A program made the translations under genes and the position numbers. From Alicyclobacillus sp. (GTDB lineage: Bacteria > Bacillota > Bacilli > Alicyclobacillales > Alicyclobacillaceae), in contig NZ_JAIMAV010000009.1 of assembly GCF_023511815.1 (NCBI RefSeq), forward strand, positions 1 to 57,808: a stretch of 57,808 bases of DNA, read 5' to 3'. The notes under the pieces are model-generated. The model was not told the DNA's origin. It was given only the letters and a program-made list of their open reading frames with translations, and ran no database searches. Below are positions 29,061 through 36,931 of this stretch, in pieces; the stretch's first letter is position 1; each line of letters opens with the position of its first letter.

Positions 29061-29223
29061 GAGGAGGGCCGAACAGTGGCTCACCTTTTTTCAGCGACTG
29101 CTTCCATCGACCCCCGAAGGCCACTTTGGGGGTCGTCGTGCGCCGTCCTGCGCCAGTTTACGAATTTCCACTTCTGGATAGGCTATTGGTGACATGTCAG
29201 GTCTTCCCAAAGGAGATTGAGTC

Positions 29224-29415
29224 ATGCGCTGTCCACATTGTCATTGCAGGGATATCGGAAAGATCGGCGCGAATCAGTACTACTGCTGGGGTTGCTTCAA
29301 GGAGTTCAACGTGTCGGGCGATGACATCAAGGTGTACGAGGTCGCGGAGGACGGGTCGTTGGTCGCGGTGGAGTACTCGCCCGATTCCCTCGAGCTCGGG
29401 ACGGGCACGGTGTGA
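29224..29415 (+). CDS. Small zinc-ribbon protein of unknown function
   Basis: A 63-residue protein with two CxxC knuckles (CPHCHCRDIGKIG at residues 3-15 and YYCWGCFKEF at residues 19-28) followed by an acidic C terminus. The knuckles form a single zinc-ribbon of the kind seen in small nucleic-acid or protein-binding factors. ATG 29224 has AAAGGAG 8 bases upstream and its own promoter. No function can be named. Confidence 0.8.
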   Translation: MRCPHCHCRDIGKIGANQYYCWGCFKEFNVSGDDIKVYEVAEDGSLVAVEYSPDSLELGTGTV

Positions 29416-29454
29416 GCGCGTGGCGCGGACGGCCGGACACGAAGTTCCTCACGG

Positions 29455-29498
29455 ACGGGCTGCGGCGGACTGATTCCATTCAGTGCGCCGCAGCCCGT
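29455..29498 (+). terminator. Long hairpin after the zinc-ribbon gene
   Basis: A perfect 13-bp GC-rich stem (29455-29467 with 29486-29498) is extended by an inner ACTGA/TCAGT pair. No real T-run follows; probably a terminator or 3-prime stabiliser. Confidence 0.5.
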
Positions 29499-29579
29499 TC
29501 GCGTCTGCTCGGCCCCGCGCAGTTCACCGATGCGGGCGCGCCCCGGCGCGATGATGCCGGGGCGCCGATGAGGCGCAGC

Positions 29580-29692
29580 GCCCTCGCATGGGCGGCTTGG
29601 GCGCGCCGGACGGCGGTTGCTGGGTGGCGCCGCGACCGCCAGCGGTACTTCCCCGTGCCCTCGCATGGGCGGCTTGGGCGCGCCTGACGGCG
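29580..29692. repeat. Two copies of a 36-bp direct repeat
   Basis: Bases 29580-29615 and 29657-29692 match at 35 of 36 positions, 77 bases apart start to start. Each contains a small GCCC-TCGCAT-GGGC hairpin. They lie in the 3-prime region of the leftward crcB operon; the other bases of 29499-29693 show nothing further. Confidence 0.8.
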
Positions 29693-29693
29693 T

Positions 29694-30059
29694 CTACAGA
29701 TGAAGGCCGACCCAGGCGGCGAGCAGCCCCAACACACAGGATGCCGCCAGGTACCACAGAGCGGCCTGCGTTCGGCCCTCTCGCCACAGCATCGTGAACT
29801 CGTACGAGAACGTCGAGAATGTGGTGTACGCGCCGCACAGCCCCGTTCCGAGCAGGAGGACCGCCGCCTGGGCGTGGCCCGGGAACCAGGCCGTCGCCTG
29901 CCGCGTCACCAGGCCGAGCACAAACGATCCGCTGACATTGATGAGGAGGGTCGCCAGCGGGAACGAGACCACCCACCGCTCGGCGATCCACTTGGAGAGT
30001 TGATACCGCAGCAGCGCGCCGGCAATGCCGCCGAGACCCACCCACAGAATCCCTGGCAT
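29694..30059 (-). CDS. crcB: Fluoride exporter CrcB/Fluc (second copy)
   Basis: A 121-residue Fluc protein with four hydrophobic segments. Motifs are GGIAGALLRYQLS near residue 10, the dimer-interface region PLATLLINVSGSFVLG near residue 37 with the conserved Asn, and GLCGAYTTFSTFSYE near residue 73 with the fluoride-lining Phe and Thr residues. Two different subunits encoded in tandem, as here, are known to form heterodimeric fluoride channels in Bacilli. ATG 30059 is chosen because GAGGAG lies 9 bases upstream. Confidence 0.92.
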   Translation of the reverse strand: MPGILWVGLGGIAGALLRYQLSKWIAERWVVSFPLATLLINVSGSFVLGLVTRQATAWFPGHAQAAVLLLGTGLCGAYTTFSTFSYEFTMLWREGRTQAALWYLAASCVLGLLAAWVGLHL

Positions 30060-30061
30060 CG

Positions 30062-30475
30062 TCACATCTCCTCATCCGCGCCGTGCGCCGGGCGCACCCA
30101 GCGCAACGTCGACTGCCGCGCCGCCACCAGGTATCCGGCGGCCGCGGCCAAAAGTCCCCCGCCGAACGTCAGAAGGAGATACAGGCCCGCCCAACTGAAC
30201 AGGTCCGCCGCCGTCAAATTCCAAACATCCACCGTCAGCGTGGAGAATGTGGTGAAGGCGCCGACGAATCCGGTGCCGATGCCGAGCCTCAGGTGGGGAT
30301 GGATGGGCAGGCGTTCGAGCGTGAGGGTGTAAAACCAGGACAGAAAGGCGCTGCCCGCGATGTTGATGATCAGGGTCGCCACCGGGAACCCGTGCAGGGT
30401 GCCCAGCCACTCGCTGAACAGATAGCGCGCGATGGCGCCGAGGAAACCGCCGATGGCCACCGCGAGATACGGCAT
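30062..30475 (-). CDS. crcB: Fluoride exporter CrcB/Fluc (first copy)
   Basis: A 137-residue Fluc protein: GGFLGAIARYLFSEW near residue 9, PVATLIINIAGSAFLSW near residue 31 and GTGFVGAFTTFSTLTVD near residue 67, with a longer basic C terminus than its partner. It starts at 30475 with GAGGAGG upstream, and its stop is 2 bases before the second crcB start, so the two are coupled and probably make one channel. No fluoride riboswitch is visible in the leader of roughly 40 bases. Confidence 0.92.
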   Translation of the reverse strand: MPYLAVAIGGFLGAIARYLFSEWLGTLHGFPVATLIINIAGSAFLSWFYTLTLERLPIHPHLRLGIGTGFVGAFTTFSTLTVDVWNLTAADLFSWAGLYLLLTFGGGLLAAAAGYLVAARQSTLRWVRPAHGADEEM

Positions 30476-30522
30476 GCCCCACTCCTCCTCTCCCCGCTGC
30501 GGACAGGGTCCCGTATGTTGCC

Positions 30523-30552
30523 AGTATACGGGCTTTGCGAGGCCGGGCGCAA
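30523..30552 (-). promoter_or_regulatory. Promoter of the crcB pair
   Basis: On the minus strand TTGCGC, 18-base spacer, TATACT (complement of bases 30523-30528), about 47 bases before the first crcB start. Confidence 0.65.
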
Positions 30553-30601
30553 ACCCCTTGTTCATGAGGACTGCGGGCGCTTTTACCGGCCACCTCTGCC
30601 T

Positions 30602-30734
30602 CACACCGGCCGTGCGCACACCGGCCGTGCACATACCCGCGCTACGCACACGGGCCATGCGCACACCGGCCGTGCGCACACAGGACATGCGCACACAGGA
30701 CATGCGCACACAGGACATGCGCACACCGGCCGCG
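30602..30734. repeat. 15-bp tandem repeat array
   Basis: Nearly nine copies of a 15-base unit in head-to-tail order. The main forms are CACACCGGCCGTGCG and CACACAGGACATGCG (three identical copies of the latter at 30677-30721); units 3 and 4 are more diverged. It lies between the crcB promoter and the AI-2E-family gene. Long frames cross it on both strands but show no gene-like features, so I treat it as non-coding. Confidence 0.9.
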
Positions 30735-30828
30735 ACGCTTTTGCGCCCGGGACGCCCCGCGCAAATGTCCCGCGGGACAACTGCATATACTGGCTGTGAA
30801 TGGACACGCCGCCAAAGGGGGGAGGGGC

Positions 30829-31887
30829 GTGGACGCGTCCACCAAGTACCTGCGCACGGTGCTGTCCGTGCTGGCGACCCTCGCGTGCCTGTGGCTCATC
30901 GCCCAGCTGCGCGGATTTCTGTACGACCTGTGGCTGATCCTCAAGGTCGTGGCGATCCCGTTTCTGGCCGCGATGGTGGTCACGTACCTCCTGCAACCGG
31001 TGGTCGATCTCCTGGTGCGCCGGCGGGTGCCCCGCGGCGCCGCCATCCTGATCATCTATCTCACGTTCGCCGTGGTCGCCGTCGTCCTCATCCTTCAGGC
31101 CATTCCGGTCGTCTCGCGGCAACTGACGCAGCTCGGCCAGCACCTTCCGGACATGATTCGGCAGGCGGACGGGTGGATTGACGGGATCGCACAGCGCCGG
31201 CAGTATCTGCCCGACGCGCTGCGGCGCGGGGTCGAGACGGCGCTCAACCAGGCGGAGCAGAACGTCACCGCCTACGTCACCCGGCTGGTGTCGATGTTGA
31301 CCTCCACCGTCGCCGCGGTGTTCATGGCGTTCGTCGTACCGTTTCTGGTGTTCTACATGCTCAAGGACGGGCGGGCGCTCGGGCGCGCGCTGCTGCATCT
31401 GTTCCCCCGCCGGTACCGGGACGAGGCGCGCGAGATCCTGATGGACATCGACACCACGCTCGGGCGCTACGTGCGCGGACAGATGCTGGTGATGGCGGCC
31501 GTGGGGGTCCTGACCTACGCCGGGTATCTGGTCGTCGGCATGCCGTACGCACTCCTGTTGGCGCTGTTTCTGGCCGTCATGGATGTCATCCCGTACCTGG
31601 GTCCGTTCATCGGCGCGGCCCCCGCCATCCTGTTGGCCCTGACGGTGAGTCCTCCGCTCGCATTGAAGGTGCTGTTGGTCAACGCCATCGTGCAACAGCT
31701 GGAGGGCAACCTGATTCAGCCGCAGATCATGGGGCGCACCCTGGATCTTCACCCGATGGCCATCGTCGCGGCGGTGCTCATCGGCGGCGAGGTGGGCGGG
31801 GTCCTCGGCCTGGTGTGCGCCGTGCCGCTGTTGGCGGTGGCGAAAGTGGTGTACACCGGGATTCGCTCTCTGTTTCGCACGCCCTAG
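30829..31887 (+). CDS. AI-2E transporter family permease (YdiK/PerM type)
   Basis: A 352-residue membrane protein of the AI-2E/PerM family (PF01594) with about eight hydrophobic segments: two or three near the N terminus, a large middle loop of about 100 residues (VVSRQLTQLGQHLPDMIRQADGWIDG...), and the conserved C-terminal core PYALLLALFLAVMDVIPYLGPFIGAAPA and HPMAIVAAVLIGGEVGGVLGLVCAVPLLAV. Members are proposed exporters of AI-2, auxin-like molecules or Na+; the substrate here is unknown. GTG 30829 with GGGGAGGGG upstream is preferred over GTG 30796. Confidence 0.88.
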   Translation: MDASTKYLRTVLSVLATLACLWLIAQLRGFLYDLWLILKVVAIPFLAAMVVTYLLQPVVDLLVRRRVPRGAAILIIYLTFAVVAVVLILQAIPVVSRQLTQLGQHLPDMIRQADGWIDGIAQRRQYLPDALRRGVETALNQAEQNVTAYVTRLVSMLTSTVAAVFMAFVVPFLVFYMLKDGRALGRALLHLFPRRYRDEAREILMDIDTTLGRYVRGQMLVMAAVGVLTYAGYLVVGMPYALLLALFLAVMDVIPYLGPFIGAAPAILLALTVSPPLALKVLLVNAIVQQLEGNLIQPQIMGRTLDLHPMAIVAAVLIGGEVGGVLGLVCAVPLLAVAKVVYTGIRSLFRTP

Positions 31888-31900
31888 GCAACCGTTTATC

Positions 31901-31972
31901 GCGCTGCGCCGGCGGCTGTCCACCGCGCCGGGCCGGCAACCGCCGATCGCGCCGGGCCGGCGGCCGCCCGAG
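31901..31972. repeat. 24-bp imperfect tandem repeat
   Basis: Three 24-base units, 31901-31924, 31925-31948 and 31949-31972, each starting GCGC and rich in GCCGGC; units 2 and 3 share their first 13 bases. It lies downstream of the AI-2E-family gene. Bases 31973-32054 show nothing further. Confidence 0.6.
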
Positions 31973-32054
31973 GCGCTTGGGAGGGTGGTCGGATGCGCGG
32001 GGCGGGGTGCAGTGAGCCCGCGGATCCACCGACCGGCCCGGGGCGGGAGCCGGT

Positions 32055-32083
32055 TTGACAAGCGAGGCGGCATCTTTTAGAAT
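32055..32083 (+). promoter_or_regulatory. Sigma-A promoter of the alaS operon
   Basis: TTGACA (32055-32060), 17-base spacer, TAGAAT (32078-32083). Confidence 0.85.
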
Positions 32084-32089
32084 ACGTGG

Positions 32090-32319
32090 CAATACGAAAA
32101 AGCGATGCGAGGAACGAGTAAGCTTGCCCCCGACGGCCCAGAGAGGGCGCCCTTGGCTGTGAGGCGCCCCCGTCGACAAGCTGAAGCCAGCCTCAAGCGC
32201 GATGAGACGGGTTCGCCCGTTACAGCGAGATCGAGTGACAACCGCGCCCGAGGGGCGGGTTGTAACCAGGGTGGTACCGCGAGATGAACCTCTCGTCCCT
32301 GCCGGGGCGGGGGGTTTTT
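32090..32319 (+). ncRNA. T-box leader of alaS
   Basis: The T-box core AGGGTGGTACCGCG is at 32268-32281. A terminator follows: stem 32288-32299 with 32304-32315, including G-T pairs, then TTTT. Upstream, GAACGAGTAAG near 32111 and CCAGAGAGGG near 32139 fit Stem I. The likely specifier is GCC (Ala) at 32186-32188, in the usual GAA-GCC context. The bulge TGGT would pair with ACCA of tRNA-Ala, whose discriminator is A73. The leader raises alaS expression when tRNA-Ala is uncharged. Confidence 0.9.
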
Positions 32320-32385
32320 CTGTGGCCGCGGGATTGGCGCCAGCGGGCGCGCCGCGGCGAGGCTCACCGGTGGAGGGAGACGACG

Positions 32386-35037
32386 ATGAGACGACTGAGC
32401 GCGCAGGAGATTCGAGACACCTTCAAAGCCTATTTCGCCGAGCGCGGACATCTGGTGTTTCCAAGCGCCAGCCTGGTCCCGCACGACGATCCGACGCTTC
32501 TGTGGATCAACGCCGGGATGGCGCCGCTCAAGCCCTATTTCGACGGCCGCGAGATCCCGGAGAAGCCGCGCATTGTCAGCGTGCAGAAGTGCATCCGCAC
32601 GAACGACATCGAGAACGTCGGCCACACCGCGCGGCACCAGACGATGTTCGAGATGCTCGGGAACTTCTCGTTCGGCGACTATTTCAAGCGCGACGCCATC
32701 CGTTGGGCGTGGGGCTACCTGACCGAGGTGTTGGAGCTGGAGCCGGAGCGCCTGTACGCCACGGTGCATCACGAGGACGAGGAGGCGTACGACATCTGGC
32801 ACCGGGAGGTCGGTCTGCCGAAGGAGCGCATTGTGCTCGGGGACGAGGACAACTTCTGGGAGATCGGAGAGGGGCCGTGCGGACCCTGCTCGGAGATTTA
32901 CTACGACCGCGGCGAGGCGTTCGGATGCGGATCGGATCACTGCGGCCCGGGATGCGACTGCGACCGGTTCCTCGAGATCTGGAACCTGGTGTTCACCCAG
33001 TTCAACAAAGAGCCGGACGGCTCGTACACCCCGTTGCCGAAAAAGAACATCGACACGGGCATGGGGTTGGAGCGCATCGCGTCGGTGCTGCAGAACGTGC
33101 CGAACAACTTTGAGACGGACCTGTTCCGGCCCATCATCGCACAGGCCGAGCGGGTCGCGGGCGTTCCCTACGGCGAGGACTCCACCCGCGACGTGCACTT
33201 CAAGATCATCGCGGATCACCTGCGCACGGTGGTGTTCGCCGTCGGCGACGGGGTGTTGCCGGGCAACGAGGGCCGCAGCTACATCATCCGCCGACTGCTG
33301 CGGCGGGCGGTGCGAAGCGGCCGCAAACTGGGCGTCGAGCGGCCGTTCCTGCACGAACTCGCCCCGGCCGTCTCGCAGGTGATGGGCACGGAGTACCCGG
33401 AGGTGGTCGAGAAGCTGGAGTTCATCCAGCGCGTCATCCGCACCGAGGAGGAGCGGTTCCTCGAGACCCTGGCGGAGGGCGAGGCGCTGTTGCAATCCAT
33501 CCTCGACCGCCTGACGGAATCCGGGGAGAAGGTGCTCTCCGGCGAGGACGCCTTCCGGTTGTACGACACCTTCGGGTTCCCGATTGACCTGACCGAGGAG
33601 ATTGCGCAGGAGCGCGGGGTGACGGTCGATCGCGACGGATTCGCCCGCGAACTGGAGGCCCAACGCGAACGGGCGCGCTCGGCGCGGCAGGCGCAGGAGG
33701 GCATGAACAGCGAGCGCGGGGTGCTGGAGACGCTGACGGTTCCAAGCCGTTTCGTCGGTTACGAGGTGCTTTCCACCGACAGTCGGATCACCGCCCTGGT
33801 GCAGGGGCCGGACGCCGTCGAGGCGGTGGGTGCGGGCGAGGAGGCCGACCTGTTGCTCGACGTGACCCCCTTTTACGCGGAGAGCGGTGGCCAGCTGGCG
33901 GACCGGGGGCGCATCCTGGCGGAGGGGGCCGAGGCGCAGGTGCTCGACGTGCGCAAGGCGCCCCACGGCCAGCATCTGCACCACGTGCGCGTGCTGTCCG
34001 GTCGCCTGACCGTCGGTGGGGCGGTGCGGGCCGAGGTGGACGTGGCGTGGCGGCGCGACGTGATCAAAAACCATACCGCGACGCACCTGTTGCACAAGGC
34101 CCTGCGCGAGGTGCTGGGCGACCACGTGGCGCAGGCGGGCTCGCTGGTCGCGGACACCCGGCTTCGGTTCGACTTCTCGCACTTCGGGCCGCTGACGCGC
34201 GAGGAACTGGCGGAGGTGGAGCGGCGCGTCAACGACGCCATCTGGCGCGATGACCCGGTGGAGATCTTCGAAGCGGACCTCGACGAGGCGAGGGCGATGG
34301 GGGCCATGGCCCTGTTCGGGGAGAAGTACGGGAAGCGGGTCCGGGTCGTCAAGGCGGGGGACTACAGCATCGAGCTGTGCGGCGGATGCCACGTGCCGCG
34401 CACCGGCGTGATCGGCCTGTTCCAGATTGTGTCCGAGACCGGCATCGGTTCGGGGGTGCGCCGCATCGAGGCCGTGACCGGGCGCTGGGCCTACCGGCAT
34501 GTGCGCGATCGCGAGGCCATCCTGGAGCACCTGGCGGATCTGTACAAGGTGCCCTCGTCGGAGGTGGTGGCCCGGGCCGAGCGAGCGCTGGAGGAGACGC
34601 GGCAGCTGGAGCGGGAACTCGAGTCGGCGCGGGCGAAGCTGAGCCGCGGGCAGGCCGCGAGGCTGGCGGACGAGGCGCGGGACGTCGGCGGCATCCCCGT
34701 CATCGCGGCGGTGGTCCCGGATACGGACATCGAGGGGCTGCGGACCATCGTGGACGACCTGCGGGATCGGCTCCCCAGCCACGTGGTGGTCCTCGGGACG
34801 GTGAGCCAGGGCAAGGTGCAATTGGTCGCGGCGGTATCGAAGGATCTCCAGGAGCGAAAACTGCACGCAGGCCAATTGGTCAAAGAGGTCGCCCAGCTCA
34901 CGGGCGGCGGCGGGGGTGGACGTCCGGACCTGGCGCAGGCTGGCGGCCGCGATCCCGAGAAACTGCCGGCAGCCATCGCCAAGGTCGTGGAAATCGTCCG
35001 CGAGCGCGCAGGAATCCTGCCGACCGAAGCGAAATAG
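32386..35037 (+). CDS. alaS: Alanyl-tRNA synthetase
   Basis: An 883-residue class II AlaRS of full length. Seen are the catalytic core (RGHLVFPSASLVPHDDPTLLWINAGMAPLKPYF), the motif RTNDIENVGHTARHQTMFEMLGNFSFGDYFK, the editing-domain zinc site HTATHLLHKAL near residue 562 with CGGCHVPRTGVIG near residue 665, and the C-terminal C-Ala domain ending TGGGGGGRPDLAQAGG. ATG 32386 has GGAGGGAG upstream. It heads an operon with ireB, ruvX, mltG and a PBP gene. Confidence 0.97.
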   Translation: MRRLSAQEIRDTFKAYFAERGHLVFPSASLVPHDDPTLLWINAGMAPLKPYFDGREIPEKPRIVSVQKCIRTNDIENVGHTARHQTMFEMLGNFSFGDYFKRDAIRWAWGYLTEVLELEPERLYATVHHEDEEAYDIWHREVGLPKERIVLGDEDNFWEIGEGPCGPCSEIYYDRGEAFGCGSDHCGPGCDCDRFLEIWNLVFTQFNKEPDGSYTPLPKKNIDTGMGLERIASVLQNVPNNFETDLFRPIIAQAERVAGVPYGEDSTRDVHFKIIADHLRTVVFAVGDGVLPGNEGRSYIIRRLLRRAVRSGRKLGVERPFLHELAPAVSQVMGTEYPEVVEKLEFIQRVIRTEEERFLETLAEGEALLQSILDRLTESGEKVLSGEDAFRLYDTFGFPIDLTEEIAQERGVTVDRDGFARELEAQRERARSARQAQEGMNSERGVLETLTVPSRFVGYEVLSTDSRITALVQGPDAVEAVGAGEEADLLLDVTPFYAESGGQLADRGRILAEGAEAQVLDVRKAPHGQHLHHVRVLSGRLTVGGAVRAEVDVAWRRDVIKNHTATHLLHKALREVLGDHVAQAGSLVADTRLRFDFSHFGPLTREELAEVERRVNDAIWRDDPVEIFEADLDEARAMGAMALFGEKYGKRVRVVKAGDYSIELCGGCHVPRTGVIGLFQIVSETGIGSGVRRIEAVTGRWAYRHVRDREAILEHLADLYKVPSSEVVARAERALEETRQLERELESARAKLSRGQAARLADEARDVGGIPVIAAVVPDTDIEGLRTIVDDLRDRLPSHVVVLGTVSQGKVQLVAAVSKDLQERKLHAGQLVKEVAQLTGGGGGGRPDLAQAGGRDPEKLPAAIAKVVEIVRERAGILPTEAK

Positions 35038-35080
35038 TGTCTAGCATCAGAGGAGCCTGCGGTGAAGCGAGGTGACGATC

Positions 35081-35350
35081 GTGGAGTTCGAACAGACCAT
35101 GCGGTTCTCGCCGAAACCGGAGAACGAGGAGGCCAGGCGGGCGTTCCAATTGGCGTACCGGGCTCTGTCGGAGAAAGGCTACAATCCGGTGTACCAGATC
35201 GCCGGCTATCTCATCTCCGGGGACCCGGCCTACATCACCAACCACCTCGACGCGCGCAACACCATTCGCCGCATTGAGCGCGACGAGCTGATTGAAGAAC
35301 TGGTGCGCTCGTACGCCGAACACCACAGGTATGAGAATTCTGGGCGTTGA
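35081..35350 (+). CDS. ireB: IreB family regulatory phosphoprotein (YrzL, UPF0297)
   Basis: An 89-residue protein matching the IreB/YrzL family: [10 protein letters not shown] at the start, [30 protein letters not shown] in the middle and [20 protein letters not shown] at the end. In Enterococcus IreB is a target of the kinase IreK and affects cephalosporin resistance. GTG 35081 is chosen because GAGGTGA lies 5 bases upstream and the family starts here; GTG 35072 is in frame too. It overlaps ruvX by 20 bases. Confidence 0.9.
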   Translation: MEFEQTMRFSPKPENEEARRAFQLAYRALSEKGYNPVYQIAGYLISGDPAYITNHLDARNTIRRIERDELIEELVRSYAEHHRYENSGR

Positions 35351-35771
35351 CTACGGCAGGGCCCGGATCGGGATTGCGGTGAGCGACCCGACGGGCCTGG
35401 TGGCCCAGCAGCTGACGGTGCTGCGGCGGGAGGACGACGAACAGGCGGCGAAAGCCATCGCGGAGCTTGCGCGCGAGCACCGGGTGGACGAGATTGTCGT
35501 CGGCCACCCGAAGAACATGAACGGGTCCGTCGGAGAGCGCGCCGCCCAGTGCGAGGCGTTCGCCGACCTTCTGCGGCGCAGGACCGGGTTGCCGGTCGCC
35601 CTGTACGACGAGCGGTTGACCACCGTCGCCGCGGAGCGGATGCTCGTGTCGGCCGACGTCAGCCGCCGCCGGCGCCGGCAGGTGATTGACGCGGTGGCGG
35701 CGACGGTCCTTCTGCAGGGGTATCTCGACTGGAGACGGGCGCAGGCCCAGAAGCGAGGGGGAGGCGATTGA
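35331..35771 (+). CDS. ruvX: Putative pre-16S rRNA nuclease / Holliday junction resolvase-like YqgF
   Basis: A 146-residue RNase H-fold protein of the YqgF/RuvX family. [16 protein letters not shown] at the start carries the first catalytic Asp, [16 protein letters not shown] and YDERLTT follow, and [17 protein letters not shown] at the end holds the last catalytic Asp. It processes the 5-prime end of 16S rRNA in E. coli. ATG 35331 lies inside ireB; the alaS-ireB-ruvX-mltG order is common in Bacilli. Confidence 0.92.
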   Translation: MRILGVDYGRARIGIAVSDPTGLVAQQLTVLRREDDEQAAKAIAELAREHRVDEIVVGHPKNMNGSVGERAAQCEAFADLLRRRTGLPVALYDERLTTVAAERMLVSADVSRRRRRQVIDAVAATVLLQGYLDWRRAQAQKRGGGD

Positions 35772-36844
35772 GCGGACAGACCCCGATGCCGGCACGCCGG
35801 GGCAGGTTAAGGCGCATCCTCGCGGCGGCGGGGGTGGTGATCCTCCTTGGCGCCGGGGCCGCCGCCGTCTGGTTGTGGCAGGTGTCCCGGCCGAGCCCGG
35901 GCACCGGTTGGGCGGACGTGACCGTCCGGCCGGGAGAATCGTTCGCCGATGTGGCGCAGGCCCTGGCCGCCGCCGGATGCGTCCGCAATGCTGAGGTGTT
36001 TCGCCTGTACGCGGCCTGGACCGGCCAGGCGCACCGGGTGCAGGCGGGCCACTACCGCATTGCGCGCGGTCAGGCGATGTCCGCCGTGCTGGATCAGCTG
36101 GTCGGTGGGCGCGTGGTGACGGACGCCGTCACCGTGACCATCCCGGAGGGCTTCACGGTCACGCAGATCGCCGATCGCCTGCAGGCTTCGGGTGTCTGCT
36201 CCCGCCAGGCGTTTCTGGACGCGGTGCAGCACGACACCTTTTCGTACGATTTTGTCCAGGCCATCCCCGCGGACAAGCGGATCAAGTGGCGCCTCGAGGG
36301 TTATCTGTTCCCGGACACCTACCGGTTCACGAAGGGCGAGGCGGCGCACGACGTGATTGACGAGATGCTCCGGACCTTCGCCGACCGGGTGACGCCCGAG
36401 ATGCGGGCCGAGGCGAAGGCGCAGGGAAAGACGCTGCACGAGGTGTTGACGGAAGCCTCGATGATTGAGCGGGAGGCGAAGGTGGCCTCCGAGCGGCCGC
36501 TCATCGCCAGCGTGATCGAAAACCGGTTGCATCGAAAACCGCCGATGAAGCTCCAGATTGACGCGACGGTGGAGTACGTGCTGGGCCACCGGGACGTGGT
36601 GACGGACAAGGACCTCGAGGTGGATGATCCATATAACACCTACCGGTACGAGGGGCTTCCGCCGGGGCCCATCGCCAATCCGGGCCTGTCCTCCATCGAG
36701 GCGGCGTTGCATCCGGCGCACACCGATTACCTCTACTACGTGGTCAAAAACGATGGGAGCGGCGAACACTACTTCGCCGCCACGTACGCGCAGCAGTTGC
36801 ACAACGAGGCGTTGAGCCGCGCGAATCTCAAGGCCCACTCCTGA
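35768..36844 (+). CDS. mltG: Endolytic transglycosylase MltG
   Basis: A 358-residue YceG-like membrane enzyme that cleaves nascent peptidoglycan strands. One membrane segment (ILAAAGVVILLGAGAAAVWLW) lies near residue 18, then a LysM-like part (VRPGESFADVAQALAAAG), the catalytic Glu in LTEASMIEREAK near residue 235 and the signature NTYRYEGLPPGPIANPGLSSIEAALHP near residue 290. TTG 35768 overlaps the ruvX stop (TTGA). It likely works with the PBP encoded next. Confidence 0.93.
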   Translation: MSGQTPMPARRGRLRRILAAAGVVILLGAGAAAVWLWQVSRPSPGTGWADVTVRPGESFADVAQALAAAGCVRNAEVFRLYAAWTGQAHRVQAGHYRIARGQAMSAVLDQLVGGRVVTDAVTVTIPEGFTVTQIADRLQASGVCSRQAFLDAVQHDTFSYDFVQAIPADKRIKWRLEGYLFPDTYRFTKGEAAHDVIDEMLRTFADRVTPEMRAEAKAQGKTLHEVLTEASMIEREAKVASERPLIASVIENRLHRKPPMKLQIDATVEYVLGHRDVVTDKDLEVDDPYNTYRYEGLPPGPIANPGLSSIEAALHPAHTDYLYYVVKNDGSGEHYFAATYAQQLHNEALSRANLKAHS

Positions 36845-36931
36845 TCTCGCCCCGGGGCGAGGCGGGCGCATGCCGGAAGGCCGGTTGGGGCACGCTGTGT
36901 CCGATGCGGTTCGGAAGGGGTGTCTGCCGCC

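Noticed and set aside
30476-30552. Fluoride (crcB) riboswitch
   Set aside because: The leader is only about 40 bases and shows no conserved crcB-motif sequence.
30602-30734. Short regular repeats that could suggest a CRISPR array
   Set aside because: The units are 15 bases and directly adjacent, with no spacers and no cas genes.
32077-34875. A 932-residue open frame on the minus strand across alaS
   Set aside because: It is a high-GC antisense shadow of alaS, with no ribosome-binding site or recognisable domain; the plus-strand gene is certain.
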